From UBA2093 sp044340485 (GTDB lineage Bacteria > Actinomycetota > Acidimicrobiia > Acidimicrobiales > Ilumatobacteraceae), in assembly GCA_044340485.1 (NCBI GenBank), contig JBIITN010000002.1, positions 1 to 64,000 of the forward strand: a DNA stretch of 64,000 nt. The letters are read 5' to 3'. The number at the start of each line of letters is the position of its first letter. The stretch's first letter is position 1. Positions 42,626 through 51,168 of the stretch are shown piece by piece. Both the position numbers and the translations under genes were made by a program. Below the pieces are notes generated by a model. That model ran no database searches. It was given only the letters and a program-made list of their open reading frames with translations, and had not been told where the DNA came from.

Positions 42626-43426
42626 GTGGAAAATTTCGTCACACGTGAGATGTACGGGCATGCGGCCGTCATCACCTTGAACCGACCAGATGCGCTAAAT
42701 GCGTTTACCCCTGCAATGGTGGAAGCCCTCGAATCAGAAATTCGCACTGCAGTGGCAGACACCGGTGTCACCGGCGTGATCATTACGGGGTCTGGTCGCG
42801 GTTTCTGCGCTGGGCTTGATGCCGCATCGCTGGCGCAAACAGCTGAGTCTGGCGTCTCAGCAATCAACGTCTCGGGGGAACCTGAGCTACGCGGTTTGTT
42901 TAGTTATTTGCTGTTACAACCCAAGCCAATCATTGCTGCCATCAACGGCGTCACGGCAGGTGGTGGACTTGTTCTTGCGTCAAAATGTGACATTCGTTTC
43001 GCGTCACATGAAGCATCTTTTGTCACCGTCTTTACTCGTCGCGGACTTATCGCCGAGCATGGATTGACGTGGTTGATCCCACGTCTTGTCGGCACAGGGT
43101 CTGCTCTTGACATGTTGTGGTCATCACGTCGAGTAGATGCAAATGAGGCATACCACATGGGTCTCGTACAACGTCTACTGCCAAAAGACGAACTTCTTCC
43201 TGCGGCAATTGACTACGTGAATGAGTTGGCTGCAACAGTGTCACCAAGTGCCATAGCAGATACCAAGATGTTGGTGTACCGACACTTTGGTCATGCAATG
43301 GAAGAGTCTTTCGTAGAAGCAGACAAGGTGGGCTGGCACGCATTCTCTCGACCAGATGCCACCGAAGGTGTTTCATCATTTCTTGAGAAGCGTTCACCAA
43401 AATTCACACCACTAGGCGAGAAGTAA
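42626..43426 (+). CDS. enoyl-CoA hydratase/isomerase family protein
   Basis: 266-aa crotonase: AVITLNRPDALNAF start, first oxyanion segment GSGRGFCAGLDAAS, second AINGVTAGGGLVLASKCDIR, then RRGLIAEHGLTWLIPRLVG with Glu144 in the catalytic loop region. Hydrates or isomerises an enoyl-CoA; substrate unknown. GTG at 42626 is fixed by TAAAGT 6 nt upstream. It leads an operon with a VOC protein, a hotdog thioesterase and a fumarylacetoacetase-family enzyme, suggesting degradation of a ring-cleavage or branched acyl-CoA intermediate. Confidence 0.92.
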   Translation: MENFVTREMYGHAAVITLNRPDALNAFTPAMVEALESEIRTAVADTGVTGVIITGSGRGFCAGLDAASLAQTAESGVSAINVSGEPELRGLFSYLLLQPKPIIAAINGVTAGGGLVLASKCDIRFASHEASFVTVFTRRGLIAEHGLTWLIPRLVGTGSALDMLWSSRRVDANEAYHMGLVQRLLPKDELLPAAIDYVNELAATVSPSAIADTKMLVYRHFGHAMEESFVEADKVGWHAFSRPDATEGVSSFLEKRSPKFTPLGEK

Positions 43427-43437
43427 CCACTAAAAGC

Positions 43438-44208
43438 ATGTCTACAACAAGGTCGTCGATGCGTCTAAGACAACTAGCAATTGTTGCGTCAGATCGCGAC
43501 ATTGTTACTTCCCAATTGTGCGAGGTGTTCGACCTTCAAGTTGCGTACCACGATCCAGCTTTAGCATCACTGGGTTTACACAATTCGTTATTAGCCGTGA
43601 ATGATCAATTCATTGAGATAGTGGCTCCCGTAAAAGCCGACACCACGGCAGAACGATATCGACAACGTCGAGGTGGCGATACCGGATACATGTTGATTTT
43701 TCAAACGGACGATCATGCAAAACACAAGGCACTTGTGCAACAACACGGCGTGCGTATTGTCGCGGATTTCAGTACACATGGTTTTCATAACATGCAATTA
43801 CATCCTGCTGATACTGGCGGTGTGTTTTTTGAAATTGACCAAGAAGATGATCCAGAGAAATGGCATCCAGCAGGTGCGTCGTGGCGAGACACCATCAATA
43901 CTTCTTGTGTGCAGTCAATAGTCGGTGTCGATGTTGCATGTATTAACCCGGAACGTACTGCACACCGCTGGAGTGCTTTACTTGATGTCCCTGTTTCTAT
44001 TGGCACAAACTGTGGACACCACAAACTACGTCTAGGTTCTGAAACAATCCGTTTTGTTCCCGCTAGTGATCGTGGCGAAGGTCTTGACACGGTCGAAATC
44101 ACAACGACTACACCAGACGACATCCAAAGTCGTGCCCGCACATTGTCACTGCCGTGTGGTGATAGTCGTGTGCAAATAGGTGGTGTCACATTTGTATTGA
44201 AGAATTAA
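43438..44208 (+). CDS. VOC (glyoxalase/extradiol dioxygenase-like) superfamily protein
   Basis: 256 aa made of two beta-alpha-beta-beta-beta units: residues ~8-135 (LRQLAIVASDRDIVTSQLCE to GGVFFEIDQEDDPEKWHPAG) and ~158-255 (VDVACINPERTAHRWSALLD). The glyoxalase_3-like arrangement with an FFEIDQ metal-type strand suggests a metal site in the first unit, but a full His/Glu set cannot be confirmed. It may be an isomerase, epimerase or dioxygenase-related enzyme. 11 nt after the ECH stop, no own promoter seen. Confidence 0.8.
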   Translation: MSTTRSSMRLRQLAIVASDRDIVTSQLCEVFDLQVAYHDPALASLGLHNSLLAVNDQFIEIVAPVKADTTAERYRQRRGGDTGYMLIFQTDDHAKHKALVQQHGVRIVADFSTHGFHNMQLHPADTGGVFFEIDQEDDPEKWHPAGASWRDTINTSCVQSIVGVDVACINPERTAHRWSALLDVPVSIGTNCGHHKLRLGSETIRFVPASDRGEGLDTVEITTTTPDDIQSRARTLSLPCGDSRVQIGGVTFVLKN

Positions 44209-44224
44209 AAGGAGCGAATACATA

Positions 44225-44665
44225 ATGCGTGCAGAGAACTACACACCTTTAAGTGCCGAGAAAACGGCGTACTGGTCGCAGTTTCCACAATGGGATCCAG
44301 CAACTCGCCATTTCAACACTCTCCTTGGACTGGTGATGGAAGATGCGCGGATCGACTACGCACGGTTGCGCTTGCCATATCGCCCAGAATTGAATCAACC
44401 AGCCGGAGTGATGCATGGCGGTGCTATCGCCAGCCTCATCGACACTGCAGTTGTCCCCGCAATTGGTTCGTATTACGACGAGATGCCCCGCATGTTGACC
44501 ATTTCTCTCACCATCAACTATCTAGGGGCAATTGTTGAGGAAGATGCGGTGTGTGAAGGTTGGGTGGAACGACGCGGAAAATCAATAGTGTTCTGTGCCG
44601 CCGAAGTGTGCGGTGTCACATCTGGAAAGGTAGCCGCGACGGCATCACTTGTTTATAAAGTGTGA
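44225..44665 (+). CDS. PaaI-family hotdog thioesterase
   Basis: 146 aa. Central hotdog helix in GVMHGGAIASLIDTAVVPAI with the HGG motif and the catalytic-type Asp, then MLTISLTINYLGAIVEEDAV. Such proteins hydrolyse acyl- or aryl-CoA thioesters as homotetramers. AGGAG lies 10 nt before the ATG, and the 3' end overlaps the FAH gene (GTGA). Within this operon it probably releases CoA from an intermediate or a dead-end thioester. Confidence 0.88.
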   Translation: MRAENYTPLSAEKTAYWSQFPQWDPATRHFNTLLGLVMEDARIDYARLRLPYRPELNQPAGVMHGGAIASLIDTAVVPAIGSYYDEMPRMLTISLTINYLGAIVEEDAVCEGWVERRGKSIVFCAAEVCGVTSGKVAATASLVYKV

Positions 44666-45522
44666 GCGCTATGACACTTCGATTGGGTTCACTGAACGGA
44701 CGAGCACAAATAGTTGTAGCCGACACTGACGACATTGCTCGCGTGGTCGATATTGAAAAGGCGAGTAACGGCGCGTTTTCATCAGACCCAATGATGGCCT
44801 ACGCACATTGGAGTGCGCTACGAGATTTCGCATCAACCATCTCTGATACAGGGACAGAAGTGGCACTGTCATCACTTGACTCACCTGTTCCTCAGCCACG
44901 TCAACTATTTGCGGTCGGGCTGAATTATCGCCAACACGCCATCGAGTTTGGTCTCGACATTCCTCCAAGCCCACTGGTCTTTACAAAGTTTCCGTCATCA
45001 ATCGGTGCCCCAAACGCCAACATTCCACTCACTAATGACGACACCGACTGGGAAGTTGAACTGGTTCTCGTTGTTGGATCGGGCGGTCGATCAATTTCTC
45101 AAGACGACGCGTGGAACCACATTGCGGGAATCTGCGTGGGACAAGACATATCCAACCGAATCGAGCAATTCACAACTAATCCACCGCAATTTTGCCTTGG
45201 GAAGAGTTTTGAAAATCACACCGTATTCGGGCCTTGGGTCGTCGATACACAAGCCGTATCGAAAAAAGATGGGTTACATATTTCTTGCACAGTGAACGAC
45301 CGTGAAGTGCAATCATCAAACACCAGCGACCTCATCTTTTCTACACCAGAGATTGTTCATTATCTATCGCACATCGTTGAGTTGTATCCCGGGGACATTA
45401 TTTACACGGGCACCCCAAATGGCATCGGCAACTCTCGTACACCACCAGAGTTTCTCAAAAAAGGTGACGTCATTGTTTCCAGGTTGGAAAACGTTGGCGC
45501 AATCATAAACAAGTGCGTGTAG
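44662..45522 (+). CDS. fumarylacetoacetate hydrolase family protein
   Basis: 286 aa. FAH fold marked by LFAVGLNYRQHAIEFGLDIP, VFTKFPSSIGAPNANI, DWEVELVLVVG (metal-binding Glu pair), DISNRIEQ, LGKSFENHTVFGPWVV and the C-terminal GDIIYTGTPNGIGNSR. Members hydrolyse or decarboxylate beta-diketo acids (fumarylpyruvate, acylpyruvates, homoprotocatechuate products). GTG at 44662 overlaps the thioesterase stop; an ATG at 44671 is the alternative. Last gene of the ECH-VOC-hotdog-FAH operon. Confidence 0.92.
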   Translation: MSAMTLRLGSLNGRAQIVVADTDDIARVVDIEKASNGAFSSDPMMAYAHWSALRDFASTISDTGTEVALSSLDSPVPQPRQLFAVGLNYRQHAIEFGLDIPPSPLVFTKFPSSIGAPNANIPLTNDDTDWEVELVLVVGSGGRSISQDDAWNHIAGICVGQDISNRIEQFTTNPPQFCLGKSFENHTVFGPWVVDTQAVSKKDGLHISCTVNDREVQSSNTSDLIFSTPEIVHYLSHIVELYPGDIIYTGTPNGIGNSRTPPEFLKKGDVIVSRLENVGAIINKCV

Positions 45523-45560
45523 CGCTCTTTGCTAGCTGTCAACAATTACTGCGTAGCTAA

Positions 45561-45995
45561 CTACAAAGCTTGTGCGAGCATGATCACACACACCACTCCC
45601 CTTGCGCTCCATGCAATTGTGCGGGGCCAGTTGGTCACCACCAAACGACGGCCAACCGTGATATCCGGATTTTGAGCCATTTTTTCGTGCAGTGGCACAG
45701 ATACAAAAATGGTGCATCCAAGCGCAACAGCAAGAAAGACTCCGCTTAACCACGGCAACCACCACGACACTCCATCAGGCCGCCACACAAGAAGAGCAAG
45801 CGTGGATACTCCTTCGATCAACATTGGAGGACCCACAACATTGCCTGTACGGCGTTGATGTTCACGAGCGACATCACTGGCACGGTCAGTACTCACTAAT
45901 GCAAGTAACGGATAGTGAACAATTTGTACCATCCAGATGAGTCCTACCATGTACAAAGTTGCAGCGACATTAGAGATAAGAGCTGTTTCTTCCAC
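45561..45995 (-). CDS. small four-helix membrane protein (DUF1772/DUF4149-like)
   Basis: 144 aa from GTG at 45995 (chosen for TATGTT 7 nt upstream); ATGs at 46007 and 46031 are in frame. About four hydrophobic segments (TLYMVGLIWMVQIVHYPLLA, PPMLIEGVSTLALLVW, WLPWLSGVFLAVALGCTIFV, and a C-terminal VVCVIMLAQAL), with a HEKMAQNP loop and a WPRTIAW segment typical of small DUF1772-like membrane proteins. Function unknown. Divergent from the AhpD-like gene across 50 bp. Confidence 0.65.
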   Translation of the reverse strand: MEETALISNVAATLYMVGLIWMVQIVHYPLLALVSTDRASDVAREHQRRTGNVVGPPMLIEGVSTLALLVWRPDGVSWWLPWLSGVFLAVALGCTIFVSVPLHEKMAQNPDITVGRRLVVTNWPRTIAWSARGVVCVIMLAQAL

Positions 45996-46045
45996 ATGCA
46001 GCAACATATCGACAGAAGTGATAAATAACATGCGAGACTGAGAAG

Positions 46046-46402
46046 ATGACCGATCATCATCATGGATTTGGCCGCGAGGTCATGGACGAACTTGCCCCAC
46101 TCGGACGCGACTTACGCGAGAAAATTCCGGGTGTGTACACCGGCTATGGCGAAATGCACAAAGCAGCGTTTGCCGAGGGTGAACTCAGCAAAAAGATGAA
46201 AGAGCTCATCGCGTTGGCAATCGCGATCACTACTCACTGTGATGGGTGCATCTCCGCCCACGCTCGCGGCGCAGCGTTAGCGGGTGCTACTGAAGAAGAA
46301 GTTGCCGAGATGGTGGGAGTAACAATCAGCATGAATGGTGGCCCCGGAACAGTATTCGGGCCACGCGCGTACGCGGCATTTCGCGAATACAAAAACAGGT
46401 AA
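46046..46402 (+). CDS. carboxymuconolactone decarboxylase / AhpD-like protein
   Basis: 118 aa with the peroxidase-type AhpD signature: Glu53, Cys65-x-x-Cys68 in THCDGCIS, and His72 in AHARGAA. The Cys pair argues for a thiol redox role (alkylhydroperoxidase) over carboxymuconolactone decarboxylation. His-rich start (MTDHHHGFGR). GAGAAG just upstream is a weak ribosome-binding site. Ends 4 nt from the convergent DUF2157-like gene. Confidence 0.9.
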   Translation: MTDHHHGFGREVMDELAPLGRDLREKIPGVYTGYGEMHKAAFAEGELSKKMKELIALAIAITTHCDGCISAHARGAALAGATEEEVAEMVGVTISMNGGPGTVFGPRAYAAFREYKNR

Positions 46403-46406
46403 CTCG

Positions 46407-47327
46407 CTACGCCACAGCTATTTGCTGGCGATCCTTTCGTCGCATCGCAATGAAGTAGGTAACGCCCAAAAGCACAAGTCCCGTAGCGCTAATCAATGCA
46501 CCCTGGGCGATGTCGTTATCGACGTTCATCACTGCAAACATCACGACACCTGCAATGATCATCACTGCTCCGACGATAAGCATCTCTACTTGGAACTTAA
46601 TTCCGCCGTACGCATATGCCAGTGCGCCTAAACCAATCGGCACAATAACCGCAAAGCCACCATGGTGATACCCGGCCATGCCAATTGCTGTTTGCGCCAC
46701 CAGGATCAAACCGAACACGCGCAGTAACGCTGCAAGCGGTACCTGCAATACACCAAGCGCAACCAAGATAAGGCCTGCTACTCCAACGAGATACGGCGGT
46801 TGTTCTTGCAGCGCATCAATTTCTGATGTCACCATGATCGACACAATAAAAATCGACGGACCTGCACCTATAGCACCCACCATCTTGGTGGTGCGCAACC
46901 GCCACAATGACCACAAGAATATTGCCGAGCTTGCAATGATTGCGCTTACCTCGCTACGAAGACCAGCTTCAGTCAGCACTATGCCAGTTGCTAACCCCGC
47001 TGTCAGCATGCTTACCAGTTCTAAGACTTCCCCAAAACGATGCAAAGCACCTGCTTTCTTCTGGAAGCGATACGCAAAGAATCCGGTCACTACGGCTACT
47101 GCGTACAGAACAAACGCGATGATTAAAGCAGACGCGTCTTCAAATGCATAAATACCAATACGGATAACACCGGCCGCAATGAGCAGACCACCGAGATACA
47201 TCACCAACTCTTTGACAGGCACTACCCATTCAGGTGCTGTGCGCACTTCTGTTGCTTCTTGTTCGGTGATCTTGCCGGCTGTAATCAGCGCTTTAAGAAT
47301 CTCGCGCTGTGTCCGACGTCTTTCCAT
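46407..47327 (-). CDS. polytopic membrane protein (DUF2157-like)
   Basis: 306 aa. A ~45-residue cytoplasmic N-terminus (TQREILKALITAGKITEQEA, a DUF2157-type start) precedes some nine hydrophobic helices (VMYLGGLLIAAGVIRIGIYA, LIIAFVLYAVAVVTGFFAYR and onwards). The C-terminus is basic (MRRKDRQ). Function unknown. No promoter box was recognised, and the gene lies 12 nt downstream (on its strand, upstream) of the second acyltransferase, with which it does not overlap. Confidence 0.75.
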   Translation of the reverse strand: MERRRTQREILKALITAGKITEQEATEVRTAPEWVVPVKELVMYLGGLLIAAGVIRIGIYAFEDASALIIAFVLYAVAVVTGFFAYRFQKKAGALHRFGEVLELVSMLTAGLATGIVLTEAGLRSEVSAIIASSAIFLWSLWRLRTTKMVGAIGAGPSIFIVSIMVTSEIDALQEQPPYLVGVAGLILVALGVLQVPLAALLRVFGLILVAQTAIGMAGYHHGGFAVIVPIGLGALAYAYGGIKFQVEMLIVGAVMIIAGVVMFAVMNVDNDIAQGALISATGLVLLGVTYFIAMRRKDRQQIAVA

Positions 47328-47339
47328 ATGAGCAGTCTC

Positions 47340-49457
47340 TCATGAACTTGGAAGAGTAGAGAACCAATCGATTGTGGGGCTCAACGTACTTGCTAATAAT
47401 GGTGCAAGAAACTCTGCGTACGTCGTGGTGATGTGATTGTCATCTCGATACACAAGAATATTGCCCACAATTGTGGGGCACACCGTTCTAGTACAAAACC
47501 AATCACGGGTCTGAAGGAGTGCAACATTGTTTTCAACCGACAGATCAGTGCGAACCTCGACAATATCTTCACGAAAACTCTCACTCACTGCGAGTGTGCA
47601 CGTCTGCACCTCGTTGATGTGTGAACTTAAACATGTAGGAACATCGCGTCCCGGGTATGGAGTATCTGCAAAAAGCACTGGTTCAGCACCAATACGACGC
47701 AATTCATTGATCGTCCCCTGTAAACCCTCGCGCCAATCCTTTTGCCAAATTGGTAATTGGTTTGAAGCACTCAATAAGCGATCAAAGTGAACAATTAGCA
47801 CTACCTTCACTCCATCCGCGCGCATTTTGCGCCGCACGTTCTTGCGCCATTCCCCACATTGCGTGTAGGTCTGGCCAAGAACACTGGAATACGTCAAAAT
47901 GTTGGCTGGTGGACAACCACGTTTTGTGTAAATGATGAGTTTCCAGTCATTCTGTTCGGCAGCCAGTTTTAATGCAGGGAACCACTGCGCTGCGTGCGAA
48001 TCACCGTAGAGCCCAACAACTTTGGTTGAATCAGGATTGCCATACACACAGTCTTTGGGTTGAGTAGTTCCAAAGTTCACATGACAGTTGTTCTTGTAAA
48101 TCTCTGGTTCATCCGTCTGCACCTTGCCTAAAGATGGAGTGAGGTTTTGTGGCACACGTTCAATGGCGATCGATTCAACAACTGGTGGAATCGCTCTAGT
48201 AATTGGCGGCAGCGTTGGTGCGGTTGGCATAATCGGAATAGTGGTTGTTGATTCAACAGTGATGGGATTTGTCGTTGTTGTTGTGTCCAACGTGGGAACA
48301 TCAATAATGTCATCGCTAGCCAGAGCAGGCGGATTATTGCGCATTAGCATTCCACTGCCGGCGACAACAATGAGTAGCGATGCCGCAAGTGCCAATGCCC
48401 GCACGCCAACGATCTTTTTATTGAGATGTATCGGATTTTCAATGAATCGAAATGACAATTCCGAAAGTGCAAGAGAAATAGCAAGGCATGCACTTGCTTG
48501 AGCCAACGTCAATTTCTCACCTTTTGCAGCTTCAGCCAAGATCAATACAGGCCAATGCCATAAGTACGCCGAATATGACCGCGAACCCAACCATTGAAAC
48601 GGTGGGGCTCTCAATATCCAACGAGGACCGTACGTGGCATCCCCGCCACGAATTGCAATCGCAGTAACAACAACCGGCAAAAGTGCCCACGGTCCAGGAA
48701 ATCGAATGGAGTCATCAAAGACAACAGCAATAGTGATAATTGTTGTCAACGCAATCCATGAAGCACCAACCTCAACCGTGCGCATGATGTGATGACGCGT
48801 CAGTGGCAGAACAGCAAGTAATGCGCCGATTGCTAATTCGAATGCACGCGTGTGTGGTGAAAAGAACGCCCATGCTGGTGCTGAATCCATCAACACCATG
48901 CACGAAATAAAAGATGCAATGGCGACTACCGCACTGGTCACGCCCACTTTCAATCGCGTATGACGTACTCCCAACGTCACAAGGATGATGAGGGCAGGCC
49001 ACACCAAATAGAACTGCTCTTCCACCGCGAGAGACCAATAGTGCTGCAACGGTGAAGGCGGTAATGACGCTTGCAGGTAATCAGCATCTCGATCAGCGAA
49101 AATCAGATTGGACGAAAACGTCGCCGTGCCAATCGCATCGACTCCAAGACTCTCCCGACGCAACGGTTCCAGCCACCGTAACGATGCGAGCAACGTGGCG
49201 ATAACCACTACCGCCGACATCGGCAAAATACGTCGCGCACGGCGTGAATAGAAATTTGATAACGAAATTCGGCCTCTATCTTCGCGTTCTCTCACAAGCA
49301 GCGATGTGATCAAAAAACCCGAAATCACAAAGAACACATCGACGCCGATGTAGCCACCCTGCATCCAGGAAAATCCGCCGTGGTACAGCAGAACAAGACC
49401 CACTGCGATAGCGCGAAGCCCTTCGATGTCTTGTCGCTTAACCCGTTCCTGTAGCAT
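47340..49457 (-). CDS. acyltransferase 3 with C-terminal SGNH domain (second copy)
   Basis: 705 aa, same architecture as the protein at 31294-33306. RQDIEGLRAIAVGLVLLYH, GVDVFFVISGFLITSLLV, LQHYWSLAVEEQFYLVWPAL in the membrane domain, a Thr-rich linker with TTTTTNP and STTTIPI, then SGNH with VVGLYGDSHAAQWFPALK and a C-terminal DDNHITTTYAEF. The full GDSH block and DNH make an active esterase/acyltransferase plausible. Start ATG 49457 has TACTTT exactly 6 nt upstream. Probably O-acetylates an exported polysaccharide; acceptor unknown. Confidence 0.92.
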   Translation of the reverse strand: MLQERVKRQDIEGLRAIAVGLVLLYHGGFSWMQGGYIGVDVFFVISGFLITSLLVREREDRGRISLSNFYSRRARRILPMSAVVVIATLLASLRWLEPLRRESLGVDAIGTATFSSNLIFADRDADYLQASLPPSPLQHYWSLAVEEQFYLVWPALIILVTLGVRHTRLKVGVTSAVVAIASFISCMVLMDSAPAWAFFSPHTRAFELAIGALLAVLPLTRHHIMRTVEVGASWIALTTIITIAVVFDDSIRFPGPWALLPVVVTAIAIRGGDATYGPRWILRAPPFQWLGSRSYSAYLWHWPVLILAEAAKGEKLTLAQASACLAISLALSELSFRFIENPIHLNKKIVGVRALALAASLLIVVAGSGMLMRNNPPALASDDIIDVPTLDTTTTTNPITVESTTTIPIMPTAPTLPPITRAIPPVVESIAIERVPQNLTPSLGKVQTDEPEIYKNNCHVNFGTTQPKDCVYGNPDSTKVVGLYGDSHAAQWFPALKLAAEQNDWKLIIYTKRGCPPANILTYSSVLGQTYTQCGEWRKNVRRKMRADGVKVVLIVHFDRLLSASNQLPIWQKDWREGLQGTINELRRIGAEPVLFADTPYPGRDVPTCLSSHINEVQTCTLAVSESFREDIVEVRTDLSVENNVALLQTRDWFCTRTVCPTIVGNILVYRDDNHITTTYAEFLAPLLASTLSPTIDWFSTLPSS

Positions 49458-49463
49458 CGCCTA

Positions 49464-49469
49464 AAAGTA
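49464..49469 (-). promoter_or_regulatory. leaderless -10 box of the second acyltransferase gene
   Basis: TACTTT on the reverse strand followed by TAGGCG and the ATG at 49457. On the other side, TATATA (49551-49556) precedes the SCO1 ATG by 5 nt. Between them, TGTCACA occurs twice (49499-49505, 49513-49519), 14 bp apart, of unknown meaning. Confidence 0.5.
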
Positions 49470-49561
49470 TTGTTCCTGCGACCCATCGCTGAGTCGCATG
49501 TCACAAAGTATGTGTCACATGTGGGAACTTTCTCGGTCTGTGGCAGTGTCTATATAGAGGT

Positions 49562-50185
49562 ATGAAACGAAAAACGATGCGACGCTCTCCTGTGTTGAAG
49601 ATTGCCACGTTTCTTGGGCTTGTCGTCGGTGCCGTCACTTTGCAGGCATGCGGTGAGAAGGACACATCGCTAGTCGGCTATGTACCACCGTCGGAAAAAG
49701 TCGTGTCATCGGCATCGGCTACCGAAGTCAGTTCCGACTCAACACAGCCATTTCGGTTTGTTGCCCCAGCTGGCGAAGTACTGATTGTGTACTTTGGCTA
49801 CACCAATTGTCCCGACCTGTGCCCTACCACTTTGGCTGCCGTACGAAGTGCAAAGAAAGACCTCGGTCCTCTTGCCGACCGTGTGAAGTTAGCGATGGTC
49901 ACCGTCGATCCTGAGCGCGACAATAAAGACGTTCTCCCCGCGTACCTAACTTCTTTTTCCGAGCAATATCACGCATTAATTCCTGTCTCTGAGGAAGAGC
50001 TAGCAGCGATCAAAGATGTGTTCCAAGCATCATCCAGCGTCATCAAAAACTCTGACGGAACAATCGAAGTAGGTCACAGTACGACAACCTACGTTGTGAA
50101 TGACAAAGGTGTTGTTATTGTTGAATGGCCGTACGGCCTTACTGCCGACGACATGGCCAATGATTTACTACTTCTTCTTAAATAA
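49562..50185 (+). CDS. SCO1/SenC/PrrC copper-delivery lipoprotein
   Basis: 207 aa. Lipobox LQAC (Cys30) anchors it outside the membrane. Thioredoxin-fold SCO core with the Cu-binding CPDLC pair (Cys83, Cys87 in TNCPDLCPTT) and His172 in VGHSTTTYVV. KLAMVTVDPERDNKDVLPAY is also diagnostic. SCO proteins load or reduce the CuA site of cytochrome c oxidase. Start ATG 49562; an in-frame ATG at 49577 is possible. First gene of a four-gene operon with PCuAC, a cupredoxin and TlpA. Confidence 0.93.
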   Translation: MKRKTMRRSPVLKIATFLGLVVGAVTLQACGEKDTSLVGYVPPSEKVVSSASATEVSSDSTQPFRFVAPAGEVLIVYFGYTNCPDLCPTTLAAVRSAKKDLGPLADRVKLAMVTVDPERDNKDVLPAYLTSFSEQYHALIPVSEEELAAIKDVFQASSSVIKNSDGTIEVGHSTTTYVVNDKGVVIVEWPYGLTADDMANDLLLLLK

Positions 50186-50210
50186 CTCACCATCAATGAA
50201 AAAGGAAACA

Positions 50211-50777
50211 ATGAAAAACAAAAAAGTACAGCGTTTTGCAATTGCAGGACTCACTCTTGCAACATTCGGTTTGGCTGCGTGCGGAGATGACGATACTTCG
50301 TCATTAGACACAACCGAATCGTCGGAAGAAGTCACCGAACTCGTCATTGAAGGTCAATGGGCACGCACAAGTCCCGCAGCAACCACTGCCGGAGCTGCCT
50401 ACGTAACCATCACTTCACCTATAGACGATGTGCTCATGGGTGCTTCTGTTGATGCATCCATCGCGGAATCAGTTGAACTGCACGAAATGGTGATGGCATC
50501 TGACGACATGATGATGGGGAACGATGACATGGATCACTCGTCGATGTCCGGCGATGACATGAACGGTGATATGGACGGTGAAATGAAGATGCAACAAGTA
50601 ATGGAAATTGCACTTCCTGCAGGAACAGCAGTGGAATTAAAGCCAGGTGGGTACCACATCATGTTCATTGGTTTGGTGAATCCATTGAAGACTGGCGACA
50701 CACTTCAATTGACACTGAAGTTCCAAAAAGCGGGGGACGTTGTTGTAGCAGTACCAGTGCAAGAAGACGCTCCCTGA
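50211..50777 (+). CDS. PCu(A)C copper chaperone lipoprotein with Met/Asp-rich insertion
   Basis: 188 aa from ATG 50211 (AAGGAA 4-9 nt upstream; ATG 50196 possible). Lipobox LAAC (Cys24). PCuAC fold with the H-x-M ... M ... H-x-M copper set: His91/Met93 in VELHEMVM, Met125/Met127, and His149/Met151 in KPGGYHIMFIGL. Between the first H-x-M and the M-x-M lies an extra ~29-residue loop (96-124) with Met, Asp and His (MMMGNDDMDHSSMSGDDMNG), absent from the canonical family. The family delivers Cu(I) to CuA of cytochrome oxidase together with SCO1. Confidence 0.92.
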   Translation: MKNKKVQRFAIAGLTLATFGLAACGDDDTSSLDTTESSEEVTELVIEGQWARTSPAATTAGAAYVTITSPIDDVLMGASVDASIAESVELHEMVMASDDMMMGNDDMDHSSMSGDDMNGDMDGEMKMQQVMEIALPAGTAVELKPGGYHIMFIGLVNPLKTGDTLQLTLKFQKAGDVVVAVPVQEDAP

Positions 50778-50778
50778 T

Positions 50779-51162
50779 ATGACGAAACGTCCGATGTCTG
50801 GATGGGAAAAGACAATCATTGCTGCGATTGCATCAATGATTGTTGTGGTGGCGGGTGTTATCGGCTTTGCCATCACCCGTTCGGACTCGGACACTTCTCA
50901 GTTGTACTCGTACATCATTGAAGACGGCACGAAAGAATTGCTTGATCAAGGTGAAGTGCCGTCTAATCAACCTCCCACTGATCTCGATCTGAAAGTGGGA
51001 GACACGCTTGAAGTGATCAACCGCGACTCGGCGGTGCACTCATACAGTTTCATCACGGTGCGCCCGGGCGAGACAGGCCGATACACCTTTAAAACACCTG
51101 GAACATACGTTGGTGCCTGCACCATTGGTGCACACACTTCTGTGACGATCACGGTCACGTAA
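50779..51162 (+). CDS. membrane-anchored cupredoxin-like protein
   Basis: 127 aa. N-terminal helix (TIIAAIASMIVVVAGVIGFA, 12-31) anchors a ~90-residue extracytoplasmic cupredoxin domain. Candidate copper ligands are His87 (SAVHSYSF), Cys114 and His119 (GACTIGAH); no Met follows at the usual axial position, so the site may be unusual or a CuA-like/low-affinity site. KVGDTLEVINRD and PGTYVGAC are typical cupredoxin strands. 1 nt after PCuAC, in the SCO1 operon; presumed electron or copper carrier. Confidence 0.82.
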   Translation: MTKRPMSGWEKTIIAAIASMIVVVAGVIGFAITRSDSDTSQLYSYIIEDGTKELLDQGEVPSNQPPTDLDLKVGDTLEVINRDSAVHSYSFITVRPGETGRYTFKTPGTYVGACTIGAHTSVTITVT

Positions 51163-51168
51163 CGACAC

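Noticed and set aside
45523..45560. intrinsic terminator between the FAH gene and the small membrane protein gene
   Set aside because: Partial TAGCTA-type symmetry is present, but no stable stem or U-tract could be drawn.
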